Origin: Beijerinckiaceae bacterium
GTDB lineage: Bacteria; Pseudomonadota; Alphaproteobacteria; Rhizobiales; Beijerinckiaceae
Reading direction: 5' to 3'
Length of the DNA stretch: 64,000 nucleotides
NCBI GenBank assembly: GCA_021324915.1
Contig: JAJPIC010000023.1
Location: forward strand, 1 to 64,000
The notes beneath the pieces are model-generated. The model made no database searches. It saw only the letters and a program-made list of their open reading frames with translations, and had not been told where the DNA came from. Below are positions 1 to 8,443 of the stretch, one piece after another; the first letter of the stretch is position 1; every line of letters begins with the position of its first letter. Made by a program: the position numbers and the translations under genes.

Positions 1-1436
1 GCATCCGAGGCGCACACGCCTCGGCCTCATTGAAGCAACCACCGTCACCAGTCTAACGTCAGCGCGCCTGCAATAGCATCCGAGGCGCACACGCCTCGGC
101 CTCATTGAAGCCGCGGATCTTGGAGATTGGATCGTTCGCGAGGCCGCGCAGCATCCGAGGCGCACACGCCTCGGCCTCATTGAAGCCTTCTCTCAAATGA
201 GGCTCTCCTTCCACTGTGCGTGAGGCATCCGAGGCGCACACGCCTCGGCCTCATTGAAGCATGCCGCGCCAACATCTGCACGACGCGCTCACCTCGAGCA
301 TCCGAGGCGCACACGCCTCGGCCTCATTGAAGCAAATGACCCGAACGCTTGTCACGCCCTTCGGGCGTGAAGCATCCGAGGCGCACACGCCTCGGCCTCA
401 TTGAAGCTTCTGTACATCGTCGGAAATATCCGCCTGCGGCAGGGCATCCGAGGCGCACACGCCTCGGCCTCATTGAAGCAATGAATGAGGCAGTCGCCCT
501 TGGCGTAATGGGCGATGCATCCGAGGCGCACACGCCTTGGCCTCATTGAAGCAACACACCCAGTGGGTTCATGACGATCAGGACCGGCCGGCATCCGAGG
601 CGCACACGCCTCGGCCTCATTGAAGCCTTGGCAATCTCGCGAGCGGTGAAATAAGACCCTCCAGGCATCCGAGGCGCACACGCCTCGGCCTCATTGAAGC
701 CCGCCGGGAGCTTGCTCCCCGTCGAGAACATCGCGCGCATGCATCCGAGGCGCACACGCCTCGGCCTCATTGAAGCCCGGGGGCATCGGGCCTAAAATTC
801 GGCATGGTCTTCGCATCCGAGGCGCACACGCCTCGGCCTCATTGAAGCGAAGATCCGAGGAACGGCGGCGGGAGGAGGATGCCGCGCATCCGAGGCGCAC
901 ACGCCTCGGCCTCATTGAAGCCCGACGGTGATCGCGCCGAGCTCGCCCATGCCATAGCGCATCCGAGGCGCACACGCCTCGGCCTCATTGAAGCTTGCCC
1001 TGGAACACCATCGCCTGTTTTTGATTGTGCAGGGCATCCGAGGCGCACACGCCTCGGCCTCATTGAAGCGCCGCCGGCGTATTTACGTTCGATCTCTTCC
1101 CGGCGCGCGGCATCCGAGGCGCACACGCCTCGGCCTCATTGAAGCTTGACATAATTCTTGAGCACGCAGCCCTTCGCCATCAGCATCCGAGGCGCACACG
1201 CCTCGGCCTCATTGAAGCCTGACCTAGAATTGGTCAGCTGGAGCCTATATCCGAGGCATCCGAGGCGCACACGCCTCGGCCACATTGAAGCCGCGACCGG
1301 CACGTCGTCGGGCACCATCCGTCTTCGCGCATCCGAGGCGCACACGCCTCGGCCTCATTGAAGCTCAAGCGCGCGTTAAGTCCCTGCGGGAAAGTCTGGG
1401 GCATCCGAGGCGCACACGCCTCGGCCTCGTTAAAGC
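1..1436 (+). CRISPR. CRISPR array, 20 repeats, open at the left edge
   Basis: Twenty 36-bp repeats start at 1, 76, 151, 225, 298, 372, 444, 517, 591, 665, 741, 813, 886, 959, 1034, 1110, 1183, 1256, 1329 and 1401, separated by 19 unique spacers of 36-40 bp. Each repeat carries arms CCGAGGCG and CGCCTCGG around CACA, and ends in ATTGAAGC, close to the ATTGAAAC 3' tag common in type I arrays. Three repeats deviate: 517 has T in the second arm, 1256 has CCACATT, and the last (1401) ends CTCGTTAAAGC. A degenerate last repeat and the 3' tag both place the trailer on the right and transcription rightwards, so leader and cas genes should lie left of base 1. The palindromic repeat and long spacers suggest a class 1 type I system (I-C or I-G style); subtype is inference. 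Confidence 0.97.
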
Positions 1437-1771
1437 CGGTGACCACACCTGCGGGCTCAGCGCCGGGATCGTTGGCGATAGTTGTCGAAGCCATACCAAA
1501 TTGAAATCGCGCGAATTTTCATTTGAAATCATAAGCGAAAAATTTGATGGCTTGACCGTCGGACTTTGCCCTTCAGAAGAAAAATTTTGCTCTTGAAAAT
1601 CAGCTTGTTACCATTTGCGCGGAACGATCGAGTGGAAGTGACGAGGCGTAGAACCGGCCAGGTTCGGATAGAGTAGGACGGAACGGCGGAGGAAGATCAA
1701 TCGTCTTCGACAGTGATAAAATGACTCTTCTTCAGTAATCCTCGACGGAAGCTGTACGAAAGTGTGAGGGG
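1437..1771. other. Gene-free stretch after the CRISPR array
   Basis: No gene, tRNA or further intact repeat is visible. The part from about 1495 to 1620 is AT-rich compared with the surroundings and could be mistaken for a CRISPR leader, but it adjoins the degenerate terminal repeat, which argues that it is trailer-side DNA. The right end must hold the promoter of the following reductase gene; no clear -35/-10 pair was picked out. Confidence 0.5.
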
Positions 1772-2299
1772 ATGGCGAAGGTCGTTTACGAATTGAATCT
1801 ATCCCTGGATGGCTACGTCGACCACACGGCGTTTGGGCCAGGTCCGACGCTCTTTCGTCACTTCATCGAGCAGGTGCGCGGCGTGACCGGCATGGTGTAC
1901 GGTCGCCGCATGTACGAGGTAATGCGGTATTGGGATGAAGACCAGCCGGACTGGGACGCTGCAGAACGCGATTACGCGACGGTATGGCGGAGCAAGCCGA
2001 AGTGGGTGGTCTCGCGCTCGTTGAGGTCGGTCGGCCCCAACGCCACACTTTTCGCGGATGGTATCGAGGCGGCCCGCGAGCTGAAGGCCCGGCATGGCGG
2101 CGAGATTGAAGTCGCCGGACCGGACTTGGCGCGAAGCCTGGGCGACGTTGGCCTCATCGATGAGTATCGACTGTACTTCCGCCCCTTCGTGCTTGGCCGA
2201 GGCAAGCCGTTCTTCGCCGGCCCACGGCCGCCGCTTCGCCTCGTCGCAACCGACCATATCGGCGAGGATGCGGTCAGGCTGACCTACGTCCCAGTCTGA
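1772..2299 (+). CDS. Dihydrofolate reductase family protein (RibD C-terminal domain-like)
   Basis: The 175-residue product begins with MAKVVYELNLSLDGYVD, the usual opening of stand-alone RibD_C/DHFR-fold proteins (YyaP/YwjB type), and contains the LLGRxTYE-like element GRRMYEVM near residues 44-51 and the late FVLGRGKPFF segment around 137-146. Such proteins are NAD(P)H-binding reductases of mostly unknown substrate; true DHFR or riboflavin activity should not be assumed. It is the first of three small closely spaced rightward genes, with GAGGGG just before the ATG. Family assignment is firm, substrate unknown. Confidence 0.85.
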   Translation: MAKVVYELNLSLDGYVDHTAFGPGPTLFRHFIEQVRGVTGMVYGRRMYEVMRYWDEDQPDWDAAERDYATVWRSKPKWVVSRSLRSVGPNATLFADGIEAARELKARHGGEIEVAGPDLARSLGDVGLIDEYRLYFRPFVLGRGKPFFAGPRPPLRLVATDHIGEDAVRLTYVPV

Positions 2300-2319
2300 T
2301 CACAGAAACGGAGACCGGA

Positions 2320-2643
2320 ATGCCCAAGTTCGTCACGATCGGATATGGCGATCAAGCTGGATACGACCGCACGCCGCGCGCCGTCAGAGATGCTGCGCAT
2401 GAACAGGACGCCAGGCTGCGGTTAGAAGGCGCCCTGATGGGGATTGCCGGCAAACCGGTACAGGTGCGCAATCCGGACGCGGGCGGTCTTGAAATTCTCG
2501 AACGCCCGTTCATGTCCGCCGCCTTGCCAATCGCCGGGTTCGCGATAATCGAAGCTGCCGATCTGGCCGAGGCCATCGAAAAAGTCTCGCGCGTTCCGTG
2601 CGCCGTCGCGCATGGCGTCGTCGAGATATGGCCGCTGACGTAG
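2320..2643 (+). CDS. YCII-related (DGPF-like) domain protein
   Basis: A 107-residue protein opening MPKFVTIGYGDQAGYDRT, followed by a helical segment and an antiparallel beta/alpha half ending with VAHGVVEIWPL. This resembles YCII/DGPFAETKE-type proteins, small dimeric alpha-beta barrels often coded beside sigma factors or reductases, with no settled function. The gene starts 20 bases after the RibD-like reductase gene with GGAGA before the ATG, so the two are probably one transcript. Family assignment rests on overall pattern rather than a catalytic motif. Confidence 0.7.
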   Translation: MPKFVTIGYGDQAGYDRTPRAVRDAAHEQDARLRLEGALMGIAGKPVQVRNPDAGGLEILERPFMSAALPIAGFAIIEAADLAEAIEKVSRVPCAVAHGVVEIWPLT

Positions 2644-2751
2644 AGCGAGGGACGGTTTTTTGGGGTTGCACAAATCAGCGCGTCATGCCTCAGAACAATC
2701 GAGTGGGAATAAGCCGCGTCCTGTAGAATTGTAGGAGGGAATGAGACGAAG

Positions 2752-3165
2752 ATGCCGATCGTTCGTGTGTCAGTCATACGCTGCCAACCGCAGCACTTCG
2801 CCGAAATCAAGAAAATGATGGCGGAGTCGGTTGCTGTGCTCGAACCTGGCATCCGCCAGATGCGCGGTCTCATCCACTTCTACGCGGGCGAAGATGAGGC
2901 AGTGAACTCGCTCGTCAATGTCAGTGTGTGGCGCACGTTGGACGATGCGAAGCAGTTAGACACGTTCCAACCTATGCTTGATCTTGGCAAAATATTCGTG
3001 AGCAAGGGCGCGACCTTCGAGCGCCCGATCATGAATTATGCGTCGCAGTGGGAAATCGCGGGGGAGCGCCTGCCCCGAATTGACGCAGGCGATCGCCTCC
3101 GGTCGCAGGATGAGAGCTCTCTGCCGGCGTCAATATGGTCGGCCTCCGGCGGCAGTCGACATTGA
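2752..3165 (+). CDS. Antibiotic biosynthesis monooxygenase-like (dimeric alpha-beta barrel) protein
   Basis: Residues 1-103 (MPIVRVSVIRCQPQHFAEIKK to NYASQWE) fit the ABM/ferredoxin-like dimeric barrel family: a first strand, a long helix with EPGIRQMRGLIHFYAGED, then NVSVWRTLDDAKQLD and the closing strand. Homologues I know usually end near the NYAxxW position at about 100 residues; this one continues for some 34 hydrophilic residues ending ASGGSRH, suggesting loss of the native stop codon. GGAGGG precedes the start. Role could be quinone or small-molecule oxidation or none; unknown. Confidence 0.7.
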   Translation: MPIVRVSVIRCQPQHFAEIKKMMAESVAVLEPGIRQMRGLIHFYAGEDEAVNSLVNVSVWRTLDDAKQLDTFQPMLDLGKIFVSKGATFERPIMNYASQWEIAGERLPRIDAGDRLRSQDESSLPASIWSASGGSRH

Positions 3166-3407
3166 TGGTCTTTCCGCCTGCTGAGCGGATCGATAAGCGA
3201 TGGCGAAAGTCGGCCAATCGATGCAGATAGTTGCGTTTACAAGTCAGCGCGACGTCCCCGCTTAAAGAAGTGGCGCGCGTTGCCTCGCGAGGCGCCTTAT
3301 GCTCCGAAGGTTCTGTAATCCCATAGCCGGCTAGCACCATTCGCGGCTGCACCTCTGACGACTTTCCTCTTGCAATTACGCTACAGCCGTGTTTCTTATT
3401 TGGCGAA
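3166..3407. other. Intergenic region before the TetR gene
   Basis: No coding sequence is supported here. A stretch near 3205-3235 (gcgaaagtcggccaatcgat) resembles one at 5038-5058 (ccgaaaatcgaccaatcgat) on the far side of the TetR-SDR pair; the likeness is short and may be chance. The region should hold the TetR promoter; no clean inverted repeat was found. Confidence 0.4.
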
Positions 3408-4073
3408 ATGACGCCGACGCAAAAGCGCGCGCCGCCAGCTCAGGCAGGGCCGGGGCGGCCGAGGAGTTCCGCAGCCGAGAAGGCTATTTTGTCCGCCGCC
3501 CTCAAGCTGTTTGCCGAACGCGGGTTTCATGGTGTGGGAATAGAGCAGGTTGCCGAGGCCGCCGGTGTCGCCCGAACGACGGTGTACAGACGATGGTCTT
3601 CAAAAGAAGCGCTGATAAGCGCGGCGATAGCCCAGTATAGGGGCGCTTCTGATGAGAATGTTCTCAAGAAGCGTGTTTCGCCGGCCACTATCTTGGACGA
3701 GGTCACGGGTGCCGTCGTCGAGATTTTTGCTGCGCCGGATTATCAGAAGATCATTGCGAGGCTCGTGGGATCGGTTCCGGATTATCCAGAACTGATGTCG
3801 ACATACCGGGAGAATTATCTTCTCCCGAGGCGACGTCTGGCGGCTGCAGTCTTGGAAAAGGCCAGAGCTGAGGGACTTCTTTCAAGCGGTGCAGAACCGG
3901 AAATTCTGCTCGATCTGATTGCTGGCGCTATTATGCACTACATGTTGGTGCAGCAAGGAAATCGTTCCAAAATCAAGCTTCGCGACTACGTCCTGCGGGT
4001 CCTTCATGCCCTCGGTTTGCTCGATACGACGGACCGCGGGGCGCAGCACATCGTCGAGCGCAAGAGGCGGTAG
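3408..4073 (+). CDS. TetR/AcrR family transcriptional regulator
   Basis: A 221-residue protein with a Pro/Ala-rich lead (GRPRSSAAEKAILSAALKLF) and a canonical TetR helix-turn-helix at about residues 25-70: FAERGFHGVGIEQVAEAAGVARTTVYRRWSSKEAL. The C-terminal half is the usual all-helical ligand domain (about 85-205). Its stop lies two bases before the start of the SDR gene, so the two are cotranscribed and probably translationally coupled. Such pairs usually have the regulator controlling its own operon in response to the SDR substrate; this is inference. Confidence 0.9.
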   Translation: MTPTQKRAPPAQAGPGRPRSSAAEKAILSAALKLFAERGFHGVGIEQVAEAAGVARTTVYRRWSSKEALISAAIAQYRGASDENVLKKRVSPATILDEVTGAVVEIFAAPDYQKIIARLVGSVPDYPELMSTYRENYLLPRRRLAAAVLEKARAEGLLSSGAEPEILLDLIAGAIMHYMLVQQGNRSKIKLRDYVLRVLHALGLLDTTDRGAQHIVERKRR

Positions 4074-4075
4074 CC

Positions 4076-4945
4076 ATGAACGAGTTCGCCGACAAGGTCG
4101 CGATCGTCACCGGAGGCGGAATGGGCCTCGGCAGGGCCCTATGCGTTGAGCTTTCCAAGCGCGGAGCGGCTGTCGTCGTCGCTGACATCGACGGCGAGGC
4201 CGCCAGGAATGCGGTGGACGAGATCGTCGGGGAAGGCGGAAGAGCGCGAGCGTTCCAGGTTGATGTCTCTCGGCGCGATGACGTGGTCCGGCTGATTGAT
4301 ACCGTCGTATCGGAGTTCGGTGGCCTCGACTACATTTTCAATAACGCAGCCATTGTGATTGGCGGTGACACACGTGACCTCTCTATCGAGCAATACGACC
4401 GAGTGCTTGGAGTCAATCTTCATGGCGTTGTCTATGGCGCACTCGCCGCTTACCGCGTTATGGTTGGGCAGGGGCATGGACATATTGTCAATGTATCATC
4501 TCTTAGCGGACTCATTCCGCAGCCAGGCAATACGCCCTACTCGACGGCGAAGTGGGGGTTGGTGGGATTTTCACTTGCATTGCGATACGAGGGAGCGGAT
4601 CTGGGCGTGAAGGTCAGCTGCGTATGCCCGGGTGATATGAAGACAGACATCTACAAGAACATGACGGTCATGAATATGGATTTGGCGACGATCGAGCGCG
4701 ACAGCAGGCGCACACATTTCTTGCTGCCGCAGTGGAGCGCGGCCCGTGCGGCTCAAGAGATCCTTGCAGGTGTAGCTCACAACCGAGCAATGATCGTCTT
4801 TCCGTGGATAGGGCGGGTATACTGGCGCTTGCATCGGTTTGTGCCTAGCCTCGTCTACTCGGTGACGCTGCGGAGGATGCGATCGTTCCGAAAGATGAGA
4901 GAAAAGTATCTGGCGCGGCATCCGGACGCGATTGTGGGACACTAG
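4076..4945 (+). CDS. Short-chain dehydrogenase/reductase (SDR)
   Basis: A classical SDR of 289 residues. The cofactor loop TGGGMGLG is at residues 12-19, the NNAA motif at 89-92, the catalytic Ser at about 142 (VNVSSLSG), and the YSTAK motif gives Tyr155 and Lys159. An acidic residue after the second strand (VVVADIDG) suggests NAD(H) preference. The C-terminal 90 residues are basic and longer than in FabG-type SDRs, with aromatic stretches (WIGRVYWRLHRF) that could touch a membrane. It follows a TetR gene by two bases. Substrate unknown. Confidence 0.9.
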   Translation: MNEFADKVAIVTGGGMGLGRALCVELSKRGAAVVVADIDGEAARNAVDEIVGEGGRARAFQVDVSRRDDVVRLIDTVVSEFGGLDYIFNNAAIVIGGDTRDLSIEQYDRVLGVNLHGVVYGALAAYRVMVGQGHGHIVNVSSLSGLIPQPGNTPYSTAKWGLVGFSLALRYEGADLGVKVSCVCPGDMKTDIYKNMTVMNMDLATIERDSRRTHFLLPQWSAARAAQEILAGVAHNRAMIVFPWIGRVYWRLHRFVPSLVYSVTLRRMRSFRKMREKYLARHPDAIVGH

Positions 4946-5174
4946 CCTCCGAGCCGTTGTATCAGACAGGGTTGTCTATCATAGCTGGCGGTCTTTCTCG
5001 CGAGGCTGACTGGCGGCGGCGGCTTTCGTCGCTAATCCGAAAATCGACCAATCGATATCGACAGTCGCTGAAACAGGCAAATCGCGGACCGCCAAATTCC
5101 GCTTTAAAATCAAGAGCGCAAATTTCTGGCGGATCGGCGAGACGGCGACTTCAGCAAACTCAGGCCCGGGTGAC

Positions 5175-5516
5175 TCAGCACCGACGTTTGGGACCGTAGG
5201 GGCTTTCAGGATTGACATCGAGATCGACCTCCTCGACGCAGCCTTGCGGTCGGGTGTGACTGCCGCCCTCATGCCAAGGCCCATTTCGGAGGTGCACATC
5301 GCTGACCTTCGACAGCCAGAGACAGCGCCACTGTCCGCCTGGCGGCAGGCGCCGGCTGCTTTGGCCGGCAAACTGATAGGTCAAGGCTTTCTCCTGGCCC
5401 TGCGAATGGCCGAGGATTATCGGGCAGAGCTCGCGGAGATAGCCGTCGTATGTGCAAAGGATTTGCTTGCGACGACGCATGGCTTGTTGGAACAGGGTGT
5501 AGGTGTGGCTCGGCAT
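5175..5516 (-). CDS. Conserved hypothetical protein, 113 aa
   Basis: The reading frame from MPSHTYTLFQQAM to the stop has a non-random composition with conserved-looking blocks: ILCTYDGYLRELCPIILGHS, KALTYQFAGQS, LPPGGQWRCLWLSKV and DLDVNPESPYGP. I recall similar alphaproteobacterial proteins annotated only as hypothetical, often involving predicted WYL-like beta structure, but I cannot name a domain. It stands alone, read leftwards, 36 bases after the start-side of nothing obvious and upstream of the DUF1801 gene's stop. Overlapping frames on the other strand lack such structure and were not called. Confidence 0.65.
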   Translation of the reverse strand: MPSHTYTLFQQAMRRRKQILCTYDGYLRELCPIILGHSQGQEKALTYQFAGQSSRRLPPGGQWRCLWLSKVSDVHLRNGPWHEGGSHTRPQGCVEEVDLDVNPESPYGPKRRC

Positions 5517-5552
5517 GAGCCCTCCTATCGAACGCTATCGAACGAAGACGGC

Positions 5553-6020
5553 TCACATTTGTTTGCCGGGAAGTCGGCTCGCTTGCATCACCCAGGCGGC
5601 GAGTTGAGCCTCATCGAGCTGGTCGTCTTTGCGGATGTCGAGATAACGCAGATCCTTTTGCTTTGACTCGCCGGGCGGCATAGGACGCAGCGACGCGCCG
5701 CGGAAGAAAGCCACTTTGACGTATTTCGCAAAGCAATGGATGCCGAGGAACCAGCCCAGACCCTCGACTCCATAAAGTGGCGAGTTCCACTTGATGGCCT
5801 TGCGCACGCCGGGGACGGCCCGTGCGATGAGCGCGTCGAGACGGCGACCGACATCGCGCTTCCAGCCCGGCATGGCCGCGATATAAGCCTGCACGCAGGC
5901 GTCGCCGTCGCCTTTGGGGATCCGAGGGTTGCCGCCCGAGAGCAGGACCGGCTTTGTCGTGGCCTCTTTGGCCGCGATCTTCTTTGCGGCCTTGGGCGAC
6001 TTTTCTGACATCCTCGCCAT
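5553..6020 (-). CDS. DUF1801 domain protein
   Basis: A 155-residue protein with a Lys/Ala-rich N-terminal tail (SPKAAKKIAAKEATTK) and a DUF1801 (YdhG-like) domain from about residue 45: AYIAAMPGWKRDVGRRLDALI, then VRKAIKWNSPLYGVEG and FAKYVKVAFFRGASL. The frame remains open further upstream, but that part overlaps the 3' end of the transglycosylase gene and is low-complexity Arg/Ser, so the start at MARMSEK (6020) or the Met at 6011 is chosen. Members share the iron-chaperone frataxin-like fold; biochemical role is unsettled. A second DUF1801 gene lies at 14.8 kb. Confidence 0.85.
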   Translation of the reverse strand: MARMSEKSPKAAKKIAAKEATTKPVLLSGGNPRIPKGDGDACVQAYIAAMPGWKRDVGRRLDALIARAVPGVRKAIKWNSPLYGVEGLGWFLGIHCFAKYVKVAFFRGASLRPMPPGESKQKDLRYLDIRKDDQLDEAQLAAWVMQASRLPGKQM

Positions 6021-6042
6021 GGTGTTCACCCGGCCGTGTCCT

Positions 6043-6852
6043 TCAGCGATCGCCTCCGTCGATCTCTTTGCCCATAATCGCGATGGCCTCTTCATAGACG
6101 GTCGCCGCATTCCAAGCCTGGATCGCCGCGAAATTCGGCTCGCCCGGCTGATATCCGGCGCCGGGCTGCCAGCCATGCGCCTTGAGGAAATTGGCCGTCG
6201 AGGCGAGCGCCCCCGCCGCGCTGTCGAGATTTCCGACGCCATAGCCCAGCATCGTCTTCGGAAGGAATTGCGTCTGGCCGATCTCGCCATGCATGGAGCC
6301 GTGGGCATTCGGCGACAGACGTCCGTCATCGATCAGTTTCAGCGCCGCGTAGAGCTGATCGGTGAAATATTCGGGCCGGCGGCAATCATAGGCGAGAGTC
6401 GCTATGGCCGAGATGGCATTCTGATTGCCGTGCTGAGTGCCGAAACCCGTCTCCATGCCCCAGATGGCGATGAGCGGCCCAGGCGGGACCCCATAGCGCT
6501 GCTCGATCGAATCAAAGAGCGCAGCCTGCGAGCGCTTGATCGCGCGGCCGCGCGCCACAATCACCGAGGAGCCGCGCTTGGCCATAAATGCCGGCAGGGA
6601 TAAGCGAAAGCTCTTGAGCCCGCGATCGGCGGCAATGGTCGCATAATTGTAGTGCGTCGCCATGAGACCGGCGATGCCGGCCGGCCCAATGCCTTTCGCC
6701 CTGGCTTCATTGGCGAATTCGCTCTTCCAGGCCTCGAAGCCCGCTTCCGACGTGCCACAGGAGGCAGCGTAAGCTATGCCGCCGATCGGGAGAAGAACGG
6801 CAAAAGCCGCAAAAGTCGCAATTGAGGCTGTCATAAGCCGACCGATGAGCAT
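6043..6852 (-). CDS. Lytic murein transglycosylase, MltB-type (GH103)
   Basis: The 269-residue product has a signal peptide (MTASIATFAAFAVLLPIGGIAYA), then SCGTSEAGFEAWKSEFANEARAKG, typical of MltB family mature N-termini. IWGMETGFG at about residues 131-138 carries the proposed catalytic Glu134; HGSMHGEIGQTQFLPKTML matches the family's second conserved block. It cleaves the MurNAc-GlcNAc bond of peptidoglycan in the periplasm, forming anhydro-muramyl ends. It lacks the C-terminal peptidoglycan-binding domain found in longer relatives. AGGGAG 8 bases before the ATG at 6852 fixes the start; the frame upstream of this is not coding. Confidence 0.92.
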   Translation of the reverse strand: MLIGRLMTASIATFAAFAVLLPIGGIAYAASCGTSEAGFEAWKSEFANEARAKGIGPAGIAGLMATHYNYATIAADRGLKSFRLSLPAFMAKRGSSVIVARGRAIKRSQAALFDSIEQRYGVPPGPLIAIWGMETGFGTQHGNQNAISAIATLAYDCRRPEYFTDQLYAALKLIDDGRLSPNAHGSMHGEIGQTQFLPKTMLGYGVGNLDSAAGALASTANFLKAHGWQPGAGYQPGEPNFAAIQAWNAATVYEEAIAIMGKEIDGGDR

Positions 6853-7209
6853 TAAGATCTCCCTAGTTGCCTTCTGCGACGCGCTTATGCAGGCGCGCCC
6901 GCCGCCTCGTCGAGAGAAAACCGCCCGCCCACCGGCGATTTTCTCCGGTTCCGCGTCGTTCATGCAAGAGCCTCACGCAACTTGGCAAGCGAAGAAGGCT
7001 CCGTCGAGGCGCGCCGAAGATCCACCGGGTTCTGAATGATTTTCAAGATCCTGGACGCCGGTGCGCCGCGCGGCTTCCGATCAATGGGGCCGGGCAGATA
7101 GTGCTGACGGCGCCGACCTGGCTTTCCATCCGTCTTCGCAAGAACCCTGCCGGCTTGAGCGCGTTCCAGTCGGCAGTTTCCTCGGCTGCGGACAAATCGG
7201 AGCGTGATG
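6853..7209. other. Intergenic region between divergent mltB-like and cupin genes
   Basis: About 350 bases with no supported gene. Short frames run through it on both strands but show Arg/Pro-rich composition of shadow frames. It must carry the two divergent promoters. No inverted repeat longer than about six bases was noticed. Confidence 0.4.
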
Positions 7210-7695
7210 ATGACATATCCAGGTCATGCCAATCCGCTCGTGCTGCATCCTCACGAAGGCGAATATGTCGTGATCGGCGGCAACACGCGCTGCACCTTCA
7301 AAGTCACCGGACGCAACACCGACAATCATTTTGGGCTCTTCGAATTCGAAATGGATCCTGGAGCGATGGGTGCCCATCCGCATGTGCACCATCATCTCAC
7401 CGAGATCTTCTACGTCGTCGAGGGGGAAGTCGAACTGCTTGCGGGTGAGGAGCGCGTCACCGGCACGCGCGGAACCCTACTGCTTGTGCCGCCGACTGCG
7501 GTCCATGGTTTTGCCAATACTGCGAACGCCCCGGCGACCCTGCTGATCATGTTCTGCCCGGCGGATACGAGAGAGAGATATTTTGCCGGACTCGCCGAAC
7601 TCACCAAAGATGGCCGTCGACCGACACGCGAGGAATTGGTGTCGCTGATGCGCCGGTTCGATCAAGAGCCGGTGGAGGGCATAGAATTTCCGTGA
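7210..7695 (+). CDS. Cupin domain protein
   Basis: A small single-cupin protein of about 161 residues. Motif 1 is visible as HPHVHHHLTEIFYVVEGEVEL (metal-binding His cluster and Glu), and motif 2 as PPTAVHGFANTANAPATLLI. Cupins of this kind bind a divalent metal and serve as dioxygenases, isomerases or sensors; no substrate can be named. Three possible starts follow one another (GTG 7204, ATG 7207, ATG 7210); GGAG at 7199-7202 gives the best spacing to 7210. A DoxX gene follows 131 bases downstream on the same strand. Confidence 0.88.
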   Translation: MTYPGHANPLVLHPHEGEYVVIGGNTRCTFKVTGRNTDNHFGLFEFEMDPGAMGAHPHVHHHLTEIFYVVEGEVELLAGEERVTGTRGTLLLVPPTAVHGFANTANAPATLLIMFCPADTRERYFAGLAELTKDGRRPTREELVSLMRRFDQEPVEGIEFP

Positions 7696-7826
7696 TCGCA
7701 GGCAATGGAGAAAGCGGTTCGCGCCGAGCCTTCCGATCTCCGCCGTGCCGGCTTAGCTCGAATGATGGCAGGCGCAAACAGCAACGATTTTGTGATTGTA
7801 ACAGAGCAGGCTGACGGATCGTACGA

Positions 7827-8318
7827 ATGCGTATGATCGAAGCATCTCTGCGCGCCGTGCGCCAATCCTTCGGCGGGGGCTCCTGGTGGTCTCTGCCGCT
7901 TCGCGCCATTATTGGCTATGGTTTCATGGAACATGGCTGGGCCAAGCTCGCGCGCGGCCCGGACAATTTCGCGAGTATCTTGGCTGCCTTGCACATGCCC
8001 GCGCCACACGTGTTGGCCTGGGCCACCATCCTGACCGAGTTGGTCGGAGGTCCCGCAGTTTTGATCGGCGCGCTATTGCCGCTGGTCAGTTGGCCGATGG
8101 CCTTCGTTCTTGTCGTGGCGATCGTCACCGTCCATTGGCCCAATGGATTCAGCTCGATCAAACTACAGTCGGTGACCGCCCAAGGCGCGCACTTCGGCCA
8201 ACCGGGATACGAGACCGACCTTCTTTATCTCGCGGGTCTTATCGCATTGGTGCTGGGAGGCGCCGGCCCGTTCTCGGTCGACCGATGGCTTGGGCGGCGA
8301 CATCGGGCCGCCGCCTGA
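7827..8318 (+). CDS. DoxX family membrane protein
   Basis: A 163-residue inner membrane protein with four hydrophobic segments: around residues 25-40 (LRAIIGYGFMEHGW), 62-90, 90-105 (MAFVLVVAIVTVHW) and 130-150 (LLYLAGLIALVLGGAGPFSVDRW). The GYGFMEHGWAKLARGPDNFA loop, the HWPNGF motif and the closing GxGxxSxDxW are characteristic of DoxX/SURF4-like proteins. These are linked to quinone or thiosulfate redox and to oxidative stress in some bacteria; the role here is unknown. It may be cotranscribed with the upstream cupin gene. Confidence 0.88.
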   Translation: MRMIEASLRAVRQSFGGGSWWSLPLRAIIGYGFMEHGWAKLARGPDNFASILAALHMPAPHVLAWATILTELVGGPAVLIGALLPLVSWPMAFVLVVAIVTVHWPNGFSSIKLQSVTAQGAHFGQPGYETDLLYLAGLIALVLGGAGPFSVDRWLGRRHRAAA

Positions 8319-8443
8319 ACAAGACCGCCCGTCCTGATCCGGCCGGATCGATATGTCGCCCAGGTAGGGGAGGGAACCAACATGGGTCTATTGGACGCGC
8401 ATCCGCAAACCGGGCGTCGGGGCCTCCTCCGCGGCACCTCGTG

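Noticed and set aside
59-1596. Several open frames of 60-109 codons on both strands with repeated motifs such as NEAEACAPRM and HPRRTRLGLIEA
   Set aside because: They are translations of the CRISPR repeats; the periodic motifs come from the 36-bp repeat and not from protein repeats.
1495-1620. AT-rich DNA right of the array as the CRISPR leader
   Set aside because: The adjoining repeat is the most degenerate one and the ATTGAAGC tag points rightwards, both of which mark this as the trailer side.
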